NCBI RefSeq assembly: GCF_040649515.1 | Contig: NZ_JBEZFP010000013.1 | Span: 44,673 to 108,672, forward strand | DNA: 64,000 nucleotides | Reading direction: 5' to 3' | DNA from: Yinghuangia elevatio | GTDB lineage: Bacteria > Actinomycetota > Actinomycetes > Streptomycetales > Streptomycetaceae | In this document: one piece after another, positions 17,695 through 25,766 of the stretch | How positions within the stretch are numbered: position 1 is the first letter of the stretch | Layout: each line of letters begins with the position of its first letter | Translations under genes and position numbers: made by a program | The notes under the pieces: model-generated | What the model was told of the DNA's origin: nothing | Seen by the model: only the letters and a program-made list of their open reading frames with translations | Databases searched by the model: none

Positions 17695-18714
17695 TCACAC
17701 CGCGGAAACCGCGACGACCTCGGCCGCCTTCGCACACGCCGACGCATCGACGTCCATGTGTGTGACCAAACGGATCAGGCGCGGCCCGAACGCCGACACC
17801 AGCACCCCGGACTCGCGGCAGCGCGCCGCCACCTCCGCTGCTTCCGGACGCGGCTCCGGCAGCAGCACCAACACCACGTTCGTCTCCGGCGCCGCCACGT
17901 CGAGCCCGGCCTCGGTCAGGCGGTCGGCGACCAGTGCCGCGTGCGCGTGGTCCTCGGCCAGGCGGTCGATGTGCCGGTCGAGCGCGTACAGTCCGCCTGC
18001 CGCGAGGATCCCGGCCTGCCGCATCGCGCCGCCCATGCGGTGCCGCATGCGCCGCGCCTCGGGCATCCGGTCGCCCGGCAGCAGCACCACCGAACCGGCA
18101 GGCGCGCCAAGGCCCTTCGAGAGGCACACGGACAGCGTGTCGAAGAGTTCGCCGTACGCCGCCAACGGCGTCCCGGTCGCGACGTGCGCATGCCAGATCC
18201 GCGCCCCGTCGCAGTGCAGCACCACATCGGCCGCCGACGTCAACTCCCGGATCGCGGCGAGCTGTTCCAGCGGATATACGGACCCGCCGCCGCGGTTGTG
18301 GGTCTGCTCGACGGCCACCGCACGCGTCCCGACCGTGTACGGGTCCCCGCGCCGCAGCAACCGCGCCACGTCCGCGGGCTCCAGAAGCCCGCGCGGGCTC
18401 AGCGCCGTCCGGGTCTGCACACCGCCGTGCCACGCCGCCGCGCCGTCCTCGTGGGCCACGATGTGCGCGTCCGCGTCGAGCACCAGTTCCTCGCCGGGGC
18501 CGACCGACATCCGCACCGCGATCTGGTTCGCCATGACGCCCGTGGGCGTGAAGAGGCCGACGTGCCGCCCGCCGAACAGTTCCGCGACGCGCTCCTCGAG
18601 GGCGCGTACGGTCGGGTCCTCGGCGTAGACGTCGTCACCGACCTCGGCGTCGGCCATCGCGGCCCGCATCGCGGGGGTGGGACGGGTGACGGTGTCGCTG
18701 CGGAGATCAATCAC
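17695..18714 (-). CDS. Low-specificity L-threonine aldolase family protein
   Basis: PLP enzyme of the beta-eliminating lyase group that cleaves L-threonine or allo-threonine to glycine and acetaldehyde. IDLRSDTVTRPTPAMR at the N-terminus, GDDVYAEDPTV, the VEQTHNRGGGSVYPL loop, LHCDGARIWHA (Asp binding the PLP nitrogen), and the Schiff-base lysine in SVCLSKGLGAPAG. GTG 18714 gives the family-typical VIDLRSDT start. An ATG at 18738 would add eight residues but sits directly on the base of a terminator hairpin with no SD. It is downstream of, and co-oriented with, DAHP synthase, separated by that terminator. Confidence 0.9.
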   Translation of the reverse strand: MIDLRSDTVTRPTPAMRAAMADAEVGDDVYAEDPTVRALEERVAELFGGRHVGLFTPTGVMANQIAVRMSVGPGEELVLDADAHIVAHEDGAAAWHGGVQTRTALSPRGLLEPADVARLLRRGDPYTVGTRAVAVEQTHNRGGGSVYPLEQLAAIRELTSAADVVLHCDGARIWHAHVATGTPLAAYGELFDTLSVCLSKGLGAPAGSVVLLPGDRMPEARRMRHRMGGAMRQAGILAAGGLYALDRHIDRLAEDHAHAALVADRLTEAGLDVAAPETNVVLVLLPEPRPEAAEVAARCRESGVLVSAFGPRLIRLVTHMDVDASACAKAAEVVAVSAV

Positions 18715-18738
18715 GGTTCCAGCCTGCCATCCGGACAT

Positions 18739-18778
18739 GGCGAAGGGGCGTACACATTGCCGCGTACGCCCCTTCGCC
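18739..18778 (-). terminator. Terminator after DAHP synthase
   Basis: Perfect 15-bp inverted repeat (GGCGAAGGGGCGTAC and GTACGCCCCTTCGCC) with a 10-base loop, 52 bases after the DAHP synthase stop. Its distal arm touches the first possible ATG (18738) of the threonine aldolase gene. Confidence 0.85.
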
Positions 18779-18829
18779 GCCGATTCATCGCATTGCCGCC
18801 CGCTTGGGCGGGTCCGCGGACCTTGCGGA

Positions 18830-20164
18830 TCAGTGCCCCCGGTACATCTCCGCGACCAGGAACGCGAGGTCGAGCGACTGGCTGCGGTTGAGCCGCGGGT
18901 CGCACGCCGTCTCGTAGCGCTGGTGCAGGTCGTCGACGAAGATCTCGTCGCCGCCGCCGACGCACTCGGTCACGTCGTCGCCGGTCAGTTCGACGTGGAT
19001 GCCGCCCGGGTGGGTGCCCAGCGCGCGGTGCACCTCGAAGAAGCCCTTGACCTCGTCGAGGACGTCGTCGAAGCGACGGGTCTTGTGCCCGCTGGACGCC
19101 TCGAACGTGTTGCCGTGCATCGGGTCGCACACCCACGCGACCTGCGCACCGGACGCGGTGACCTTCTCCACCAGGGTCGGCAGCGCGTCGCGCACCTTGC
19201 CCGCACCCATGCGGATGATGAAGGTCAGGCGGCCGGCCTCGCGGTTCGGGTCGAGCTTGTCGATCAGCGCGAGCGCGTCCTCGGGGGTCGTGGTCGGGCC
19301 GAGCTTGACGCCGATCGGGTTGCGGATGCGGGACGCGAACTCGACGTGCGCGCCGTCCAGCTGACGGGTGCGCTCGCCGATCCAGACCATGTGTCCCGAC
19401 ACGTCGTACAGCTCGCCGGTCCGCGAGTCGACGCGGGTCAGCGCCGATTCGTAGTCCAGGATCAGCGCCTCGTGCGAGGCGAAGAACTCGACCGTGCGGA
19501 ACTCCTCCGGGTCGACGCCGCACGCGTGCATGAAGCGCAGCGCGCCGTCGATCTCGGAGGCCAGGCGCTCGTAGCGCTCGCCCGAGGGTGAGAGGGCGAC
19601 GAAGTCCTGGTTCCAGGCGTGCACCTGGCGCAGGTCCGCGTAGCCGCCCGTGGTGAACGCGCGGACCAGGTTGAGCGTCGCGGACGACGAGTGGTACATC
19701 CGCTTCAGGCGCTCGGGGTCCGGGATGCGCGCCTCGGGGGTGAACGCGAGGTCGTTGACCGCGTCGCCGCGGTACGTCGGCAGGGTGACGCCGTCGCGCG
19801 TCTCGATGCCCGAGGAGCGCGGCTTGGAGTACTGCCCCGCCATGCGGCCGACCTTGACGACCGGTACGGAGGCCGCGTACGTCAGCACCACGGCCATCTG
19901 CAGCAGCGTCTTGAGCTTGTTCTTGATCGCGTCGGCGGTGTTGCCTACGAAGGTCTCCGCGCAGTCGCCACCCTGGAGCAGGAACGCCTCGCCCCGGGCC
20001 ACCGAGGCCAGGCGGCCCCGGAGCTGATCGCACTCGCCGGCGAAGACCAGCGGCGGATAGGACGCGAGGTCCGCGAGCACGTCGCGCAGGGCCTCGGAGT
20101 CCGGCCACTCGGGCTGCTGCGCCGCCGGGAGGGATCGCCAGGTGTCGATGTCGTTCGCTGTCAC
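18830..20164 (-). CDS. aroG: Class II DAHP synthase
   Basis: 3-deoxy-D-arabino-heptulosonate 7-phosphate synthase, the first step of the shikimate pathway, condensing PEP and erythrose-4-phosphate. Class II (plant/mycobacterial type) features: LLQGGDCAETF with the metal-ligand Cys, VKVGRMAGQYSKPRS (PEP binding), GEAF, RIRNPIGVKLGPTTTPEDAL, RMGAGKVRDALP, WVCDPMHGNTFE (His metal ligand) and GGIHVELTGDDVTECVGGG. 444 residues, normal. GTG 20164 is preceded by a G-rich stretch. It shares the divergent region with trpL-trpEG, joining the pathway entry to the tryptophan branch. M. tuberculosis has the orthologue (Rv2178c) at the same place in the order. Confidence 0.97.
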   Translation of the reverse strand: MTANDIDTWRSLPAAQQPEWPDSEALRDVLADLASYPPLVFAGECDQLRGRLASVARGEAFLLQGGDCAETFVGNTADAIKNKLKTLLQMAVVLTYAASVPVVKVGRMAGQYSKPRSSGIETRDGVTLPTYRGDAVNDLAFTPEARIPDPERLKRMYHSSSATLNLVRAFTTGGYADLRQVHAWNQDFVALSPSGERYERLASEIDGALRFMHACGVDPEEFRTVEFFASHEALILDYESALTRVDSRTGELYDVSGHMVWIGERTRQLDGAHVEFASRIRNPIGVKLGPTTTPEDALALIDKLDPNREAGRLTFIIRMGAGKVRDALPTLVEKVTASGAQVAWVCDPMHGNTFEASSGHKTRRFDDVLDEVKGFFEVHRALGTHPGGIHVELTGDDVTECVGGGDEIFVDDLHQRYETACDPRLNRSQSLDLAFLVAEMYRGH

Positions 20165-20424
20165 CCCCCAAGGTTAAACAATGCGGCAAGGCATTAAGAG
20201 CGGTGACCGAAGAACGAGACGAGGGTCTCCTGCCCGGGAGATCGCGCCTCCGGTTCCGGCCAGTTCGCGCGGCCGTCGCCGAGACGTTCTGGGGGACATC
20301 CGGAGCACGGTCGGGCGGCGATCGGAGGGGGACGGTCGGCGAGGGGCGGCGGCCGGCGCCGCGGAGTAAGGAACCGACCGGTCCCGGACCGTCGCGCCGC
20401 TGTCGTCCGGCGGCCGGCACCGGC

Positions 20425-20430
20425 TAGAGT
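20425..20430 (+). promoter_or_regulatory. -10 element of trp leader promoter
   Basis: TAGAGT ends seven bases before the leader-peptide ATG. With the usual 6-7-base offset, transcription would start at or one base from that ATG, making the leader peptide leaderless. The -35 is poor. Confidence 0.6.
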
Positions 20431-20437
20431 GGCCCGC

Positions 20438-20515
20438 ATGATCGCGCGTTCCTGCACTGCGTACTCCTGGTGGTGGCCCCGCTCCGCGGCGGCCCCGCTT
20501 CTTCGCGATCTCTAG
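20438..20515 (+). CDS. trpL: Trp leader peptide
   Basis: A 25-codon ORF with three consecutive Trp codons (residues 11-13 of MIARSCTAYSWWWPRSAAAP and five more), ending in TAG. It stands 118 bases before trpEG and 24 bases before a terminator hairpin, the classic arrangement for transcription attenuation by charged tRNA-Trp. There is no SD, which fits leaderless initiation. The TCCTGG at codons 10-11 is complementary to CCAGGA at 20522-20527, and GGCGGCC at 20488-20494 can pair with the left arm of the terminator; these give candidate alternative structures. Attenuation of this gene type is known from Streptomyces trpE(G). Confidence 0.92.
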   Translation: MIARSCTAYSWWWPRSAAAPLLRDL

Positions 20516-20539
20516 ACCTCTCCAGGACTCCTGATCCCG

Positions 20540-20562
20540 ACGGCCGCCCGATGGGCGGCCGT
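20540..20562 (+). terminator. trp attenuator terminator
   Basis: ACGGCCGCCC, a GAT loop, then GGGCGGCCGT: a perfect 10-bp stem followed by TTTCG. It lies between trpL and trpEG and should stop transcripts when Trp is plentiful. Confidence 0.85.
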
Positions 20563-20633
20563 TTCGCGTCGGGGTCGAGGACGCGGGACCGGGGCCCGTC
20601 GGACGGTACGTCCCGACCCGAATGGGACACCCC

Positions 20634-22553
20634 GTGACGACCGCGCTGACCACGGCCGAACTACTCGCTCCCCTCTTCTCCGCCGCCCCGCCGCCCTTCG
20701 CGCTGATCCGCCGCGAGGGCGCCGACCACCTCGACCTGCTCTTCGGCGAGGTCGTCGAGGTGCCGACGCTCGACGCGGTGCCGCTGCCGGACCTGGACGG
20801 GCCCGGTTCCGGAGCCGGCTCCGGAACCGGCGAGGACGCGCGGCACGACGTGTTGGCCCTGATCCCGTTCCGGCAGATCCGCGAGCGCGGGTTCGAGGCG
20901 TTCGACGACGGCACGCCGCTGCTGTGCCTGCGCGTCGCCTCGCAGGCGTCGCTGCCCTTCGCCGAGGTGCTCGCCGCGCTGCCGGACACGGCCGTCACCC
21001 TGGCCGGCGGCGGCTTCGACGTCGACGACGAGACGTACGCCGGGATCGTCGAGCGCGTGATCGCCGACGAGATCGGGCGCGGCGAGGGCGCGAACTTCGT
21101 CGTCCGCAGGGACTACCGGGACCGGCTCGTCGACTACGCGCCGGCCACCGCGGGGACGCTGCTGCGGCGGCTGCTGACCCGCGAGAGCGGGGCGTACTGG
21201 ACCTATCTGATCCACACCGGCGACCTGACGCTCGTCGGCGCGAGCCCCGAGCGGCATGTGAGCGCGATCGGCGGTGAGGTGGTGATGAACCCGATCAGCG
21301 GGACGTACCGCTATCCGGCGGGCGGGCCGGACCGTGCGGGGCTGCTGCGGTTCCTGCGCGACGGCAAGGAGGTCGACGAGCTGTTCATGGTCGTCGACGA
21401 GGAGTTGAAGATGATGAGCGAGGTGTGCGACCTGGGCGGGCGGGTGCTCGGGCCGTACCTCAAGGAGATGGGGCACCTCGCGCACACCGAGTACGTGCTG
21501 CGCGGCGAGAGTTCGCTCGACGTGCGGGCGATCCTGCGCGGCACCATGTTCGCCCCGACCGTGACGGGGTCCCCGCTGGAGAACGCCTGCCGCGTCATCC
21601 GCCGCCACGAGCCGACCGGGCGCGGCTACTACTCGGGTGTCCTGGCGCTGATCGGCCGGGACACGGAGAACCGACGGACCCTCGACGCACCGATCCTGAT
21701 CCGCACCGCCTACATCGAGCCGGACGGCGCACTGCGCGTCCCGGCGGGCGCGACGCTGGTCCGGCACTCCGACCCCGCGAGCGAGGTCGCCGAGACCCAC
21801 GCCAAGGCGGCCGGGGTGCTGGCCGCGCTCGGCGTCGTGCCGGCCTCGGCACGGTCCGGCGGCGACTCCCCCGTGCGGCTCGCCGACGACCTGGAGGTGG
21901 GTGCCGTACTCGGCGCCCGCAATGCGGGCCTGGCCCCGTTCTGGATGACCGCGCGCGACGACCAAGCCCTGCGTGCACCGGAGTTGGCGGGGCGTCAGGT
22001 CCTGGTCGTGGACGGCGAGGACACCTTCACCGCGATGCTTGCCCACCTGCTGCGCACGCTCGGGCTGCGCGTCACGGTCACGCCGTACGACGAGGTCTCC
22101 GCGCGCCGGGTCACCGAGGCCGAACTGCTGCTCGTCGGGCCCGGGCCCGGTGACCCCAGGCATGTCCTGGACCGCAAGATCCGCACAATGGGCGCCGCGG
22201 TACGCCGCCGCCTGGACTCCGGCGGACCCATGCTCGGCGTCTGCCTCGGGCACCAGCTGATCGCCGCCGAGCTGGGCCTGCGGCTGGCCCGCAAGGACAC
22301 TCCGTACCAGGGCAAGCAGGTCGACATCGACTTCTTCGGCCGCCCCGAGAAGGTCGGCTTCTACAACACCTTCACCGCCCTGACCCCCGAACGCCCGTTG
22401 CACGGCCTGGAGTTCAGCACCGACGAGGACGGCGGCCAGGTCCACGCCCTGCGCGCCAAGGGCAGCCGTCTGGCGGGCCTCCAGTTCCACCCGGAGTCCG
22501 TCCTCACCAGGAACGGCCTCGACATCGTGCGGGAGACCCTCGCGGCGCTCTGA
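20634..22553 (+). CDS. trpEG: Anthranilate synthase, fused TrpE-TrpG
   Basis: Single-chain enzyme making anthranilate from chorismate and glutamine. Residues ~1-400 are the TrpE-like chorismate-binding part (SPERHVSAIGGEVVMNPISG, FMVVDEELKMMSEVCD, then a GTMFAPTVTGSPLENACRVI-type end). Residues ~445-639 are the class I glutamine amidotransferase with nucleophile Cys537 in LGVCLGHQLI and the final LQFHPESVLT (His, Glu). GTG 20634 is chosen: GGGAC lies just upstream, while ATG 20622 has no SD. Fused TrpEG/PhzE-like enzymes also occur in secondary metabolism, but the trp attenuator and the neighbouring DAHP synthase argue for primary tryptophan synthesis. Confidence 0.95.
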   Translation: MTTALTTAELLAPLFSAAPPPFALIRREGADHLDLLFGEVVEVPTLDAVPLPDLDGPGSGAGSGTGEDARHDVLALIPFRQIRERGFEAFDDGTPLLCLRVASQASLPFAEVLAALPDTAVTLAGGGFDVDDETYAGIVERVIADEIGRGEGANFVVRRDYRDRLVDYAPATAGTLLRRLLTRESGAYWTYLIHTGDLTLVGASPERHVSAIGGEVVMNPISGTYRYPAGGPDRAGLLRFLRDGKEVDELFMVVDEELKMMSEVCDLGGRVLGPYLKEMGHLAHTEYVLRGESSLDVRAILRGTMFAPTVTGSPLENACRVIRRHEPTGRGYYSGVLALIGRDTENRRTLDAPILIRTAYIEPDGALRVPAGATLVRHSDPASEVAETHAKAAGVLAALGVVPASARSGGDSPVRLADDLEVGAVLGARNAGLAPFWMTARDDQALRAPELAGRQVLVVDGEDTFTAMLAHLLRTLGLRVTVTPYDEVSARRVTEAELLLVGPGPGDPRHVLDRKIRTMGAAVRRRLDSGGPMLGVCLGHQLIAAELGLRLARKDTPYQGKQVDIDFFGRPEKVGFYNTFTALTPERPLHGLEFSTDEDGGQVHALRAKGSRLAGLQFHPESVLTRNGLDIVRETLAAL

Positions 22554-22774
22554 CCGCGAGCACGTGCGCCGAGCCCCGCGCCAGGTGCGGCCGGCCCGGG
22601 ATCTGGCGCGGAACGCGATGTGCAGACCGCGCGGTTCGGCTAGATCGGGGATCTCCGGGTGCGGAAGCATCGCGCCTGTCGTGGGGTACGCGGCGGCAGG
22701 CCGTCCGGCCGGACCGCACGACCGTCGGGCACCGGCACCATGCCCGCGGTGGGGCGGCGGCACTGGGGGCCGGT

Positions 22775-23545
22775 GTGAGACGTCGTGGCGACGGGACCCT
22801 GAGCGGGGTGGCGATCCCGCTCGTGGTGGTGGCGGTGGTCTGCCTGTTGGTGACGTCGTGGGCCTGGATCTTCGACGGCGGTGACGGCAGAGCCTCGTCG
22901 ACCGCCCCGGTCTCCGCGGAGTCGGCCGTCCCGGCGGGACCGCCCGGCGCGGAGTCGACCGTGTCGGCCGCATCGGGGCCGTCCGCCCCGCCGGCCGCGG
23001 CGCTTCCGACGCGGAGCGACACGCCCGCGGACCCGTCCGCCTCCGGCTCCCCCGCCCCGCCCACGGACACCGCACCGCCGTCATCCACCGCCCCTGCCCC
23101 GGGTCCGGGCTCGCCGGCCCAGCCGGCAGGCTCGGCCCCGGCGCCCGGCGGCGCGGGCACTCCTGCGGTGCCGCAGGCAGGCACCCCATCCGCGGCCACA
23201 CCCCCCGCCGCGTCGTCTCCGGCGAGCACCTCCGCGGGTACGCAGCCGCGCGACATCCTGGTCATCGTCGACCGGTACGCGACCTCCGGCTACATCGACA
23301 TCGTGAACCCCACCGACCGCCCGCTCGCCTCGTGGAAGCTCACCGTGACCGTCACCGGCTCCGCGTTCCTGGTTTGGCGTACGCACGGCAACGACGGCTT
23401 CGTCGCCAACCACACGAGCACCACCGCCACGGCCACCTCCGACCGGCCCCTGCTCGCCCACGAGGAACTGACGGTCTACTTCGAGCTCAAGGACCCCGTC
23501 AAAAGCTCGGCGTGCAATCTGAGCGGCGTCCCCTGCCAGTTCTGA
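22775..23545 (+). CDS. Membrane-anchored protein with CBM2-like domain
   Basis: The N-terminus has a transmembrane or uncleaved signal segment (AIPLVVVAVVCLLVTSWAW), then ~120 residues of Ala/Pro/Ser/Gly linker, then a ~90-residue beta-rich domain. That domain resembles family 2 carbohydrate-binding modules: IVNPTDRPLASWKLTVTVTG, a central Trp, Asn-rich HGNDGFVANHTSTT, and the C-terminal SACNLSGVPCQF, where CBM2 has an ACxLNGxxC end. No catalytic domain is attached. GTG 22775 follows GGGGG. It may bind a polysaccharide at the cell surface; ligand unknown. It is not obviously in an operon with trpEG (221-base gap). Confidence 0.72.
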   Translation: MRRRGDGTLSGVAIPLVVVAVVCLLVTSWAWIFDGGDGRASSTAPVSAESAVPAGPPGAESTVSAASGPSAPPAAALPTRSDTPADPSASGSPAPPTDTAPPSSTAPAPGPGSPAQPAGSAPAPGGAGTPAVPQAGTPSAATPPAASSPASTSAGTQPRDILVIVDRYATSGYIDIVNPTDRPLASWKLTVTVTGSAFLVWRTHGNDGFVANHTSTTATATSDRPLLAHEELTVYFELKDPVKSSACNLSGVPCQF

Positions 23546-23724
23546 TCCGGACTGCGACAGGACTCCGCCGCACCTCGACGAGACCAACAGCCATGATTCG
23601 GACGGCCCGCTGGGCATGCTCAGTCCATGGCCCGCCCGTGGCGGTCGCGTTGCCGCGGAATCGGGCCCGGGACACGTGACGTGCACACCCGTCTCGACCG
23701 CCTGACACTGTTGGAGGCTCGGCG

Positions 23725-24168
23725 ATGCGCTTTGAGACCCGGATCGATGTGGCCGCGACGCCCGAGGAGGTATGGGCGCAACTCGCCGACGTGGCGGCCT
23801 GGCCGGAGTTCATCCCCACGATGAGCACCGTGACGCTTCTGGAGGACGGCCCGATCGGCGTCGGCAGCACCGCGCGGATCAAGCAGCCCGGTATGCCGGC
23901 TTTCGTGTGGCGCGTGACCGAGTGGACCCCCGGCGCGTCGTTCACCTGGCAGACCGTCAGCCCGGGCGTCACGACGGTCGCGACGCACTCGATCCACCCT
24001 GAAGACGGCGATGGTGACGGTACGTCAGTTCTGCTCGGGGTCGTCCAGACGGGTTGGCTGGCGCCGCTGATCGCCTTGACCACCGGCTCGCGCACGCGCC
24101 GGTACGTCACCACCGAGGCGGCGAGCCTCAAGGAACGCTGCGAAAAGGGCCGCCCGGGCACGGCGTGA
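23725..24168 (+). CDS. SRPBCC (START/polyketide-cyclase fold) protein
   Basis: A 147-residue protein with the SRPBCC pattern: RFETRIDVAATPEEVWAQLADVAAWPEFIP at the N-terminus, the GVGSTARIKQPGMP strand turn, and a C-terminal amphipathic helix (TTEAASLKERCEKG). Such proteins bind hydrophobic small molecules or lipids in a helix-grip cavity. The ATG has an excellent SD (TGGAGG). A second, unrelated-in-detail SRPBCC gene lies at 38.9-39.3 kb. No catalytic residues can be assigned. Confidence 0.88.
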   Translation: MRFETRIDVAATPEEVWAQLADVAAWPEFIPTMSTVTLLEDGPIGVGSTARIKQPGMPAFVWRVTEWTPGASFTWQTVSPGVTTVATHSIHPEDGDGDGTSVLLGVVQTGWLAPLIALTTGSRTRRYVTTEAASLKERCEKGRPGTA

Positions 24169-24375
24169 CCGCCGACCGGCGCGTTCGGGTGCGGCCCGCG
24201 TTCAGGGGAACTCCGCGCGCGGTCCCGCTTGGCGCCGCCCGGCCGTCCCACACCGCGCACACGCCAGGGCCCGGAGGGTCCACCCGGTCGGAACGCCGGG
24301 TGGACTCCTCGGTGACCAGCGTCATGGCGGTCAAGTGGGCCGCTGATGCCCGGTGTTCGCAGGCGCGGCGGAGAC

Positions 24376-25401
24376 TCAGCCGAACAGCGTCTTCGCCTCG
24401 TCGTACAACGACTCCGGCACGGTCTTCAGCTCGCGCGTCGCGTCCTGGAGCGGCACCGTGACGACGTCCGTCCCGCGCAGGGCGACCATCTTGCCCCAGT
24501 CGCCGTCGTGCACCGCGTCGATCGCGTGGAAGCCGAACCGCGTGGCGAGCCAGCGGTCGAACGCCGTCGGCGTACCGCCGCGCTGCACGTGGCCGAGCAC
24601 CGTGGTGCGCGCCTCGTGTCCGGTGCGCCGCTCGATCTCCGCCGCGAGCCAGTCGCCGATGCCGGACAGCTTCACGTGCCCGAACGCGTCCAGCGTCTGG
24701 TCCTTGGTGACCATCTGGCCCTCCTGCGGGATCGCGCCTTCCGCGACCACGACGATGGGGGCGTAGTTGGTCCGGAAACGGCTCTCGACCCAGGCGCACA
24801 CCTGCTCGATGTCGAACTGCTGCTCCGGGATCAGGATGACGTTCGCCCCGCCGGCCATGCCGGAGTGGATCGCGATCCAGCCCGCGTGGCGGCCCATGAC
24901 CTCCACGATCAGGACGCGGCGGTGCGACTCGGCGGTGGTGTGCAGGCGGTCGATCGCCTCGGTCGCGATGTTGACCGCGGTGTCGAAGCCGAACGTGTAG
25001 TCGGTCGCGCCGAGGTCGTTGTCGATCGTCTTGGGTACGCCGACGACCTGCACGCCGTGCTCGTGCAGGCGGGTCGCGACGCCGAGGGTGTCCTCGCCGC
25101 CGATCGCCACCAGCGCGTCGACCTCGAGCTTGGCGAGGTTCTCGCGGATGCGCTCCACACCGCCGTCGATCTTCATCGGGTTGGTCCGGGACGACCCGAG
25201 GATGGTGCCGCCGCGCGGCAGGATCCCGCGTACCGCCGGGACGTCGAGGGTCTGGGTGTCGGCTTCGAGGGGCCCTCGCCACCCGTCGCGGAACCCGACG
25301 AAGTCGTACCCGTACTCCGTGACGCCCTTGCGGACCACGGCCCGGATCACCGCGTTGAGGCCGGGGCAGTCGCCCCCACCGGTCAGGACTCCGACGCGCA
25401 T
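24376..25401 (-). CDS. pfkA: 6-phosphofructokinase
   Basis: Phosphorylates fructose-6-phosphate to the 1,6-bisphosphate in glycolysis. GVLTGGGDCPGLNAVIRA (nucleotide or PPi binding), PRGGTILGSSRTNP, AIGGEDTLG, the catalytic GVPKTIDNDL (Asp base), VEVMGRHAGWIA, ILIPEQQFD and GHVQRGGTPTAFDR. 341 residues. ATG 25401 follows GAAGGGGA. The donor cannot be fixed: the Asp in GGEDT and the Lys in PKTIDND are the residues linked to PPi use, but streptomycete enzymes with the same motif are ATP-dependent. Probably one of several paralogues in the genome. Confidence 0.95.
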   Translation of the reverse strand: MRVGVLTGGGDCPGLNAVIRAVVRKGVTEYGYDFVGFRDGWRGPLEADTQTLDVPAVRGILPRGGTILGSSRTNPMKIDGGVERIRENLAKLEVDALVAIGGEDTLGVATRLHEHGVQVVGVPKTIDNDLGATDYTFGFDTAVNIATEAIDRLHTTAESHRRVLIVEVMGRHAGWIAIHSGMAGGANVILIPEQQFDIEQVCAWVESRFRTNYAPIVVVAEGAIPQEGQMVTKDQTLDAFGHVKLSGIGDWLAAEIERRTGHEARTTVLGHVQRGGTPTAFDRWLATRFGFHAIDAVHDGDWGKMVALRGTDVVTVPLQDATRELKTVPESLYDEAKTLFG

Positions 25402-25766
25402 CGAGCTTCCCCTTCGCCTGCCGTGGACGGGATCAGTACGTATGGATCTTTGTCCGGTACGCCCACCCGCCACGCTACCGCGTGGCGCGCACCACACCGG
25501 GTGTCCGCGCAACCCGTTCGGGCGACCCCGAAAGAGTGGTCGGCAAGCGGCGAACGGCCGGCGACCTCAGCCGGTTCCCGTTGCGCGCAACGGCCTGCGC
25601 CTGCGCGCATCGGATATCCCGCAGCGCACCTGCCGCGATTGTCTGGCCAGATCACGCCGGTGTCTCGTCCTGCGCCCCGACCGCTGGGACCGTGGCACTT
25701 TGCCCGCCCTTCCGATCCGGTACCGCGGGCGCACAGCAGGAACTCCCGTCCGCCGGAAGGACGAAG
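25402..25766. other. Intergenic region between pfkA and LPRTG protein gene
   Basis: This 365-base divergent gap should hold both promoters. No riboswitch, inverted repeat or small ORF with a good RBS was recognised beyond the SD GGAAGGA of the plus-strand gene. Confidence 0.5.

Noticed and set aside
20661..23201. An 846-codon open frame antisense to trpEG
   Set aside because: Fully opposite a conserved enzyme, no family motif and no RBS; a high-GC artefact.
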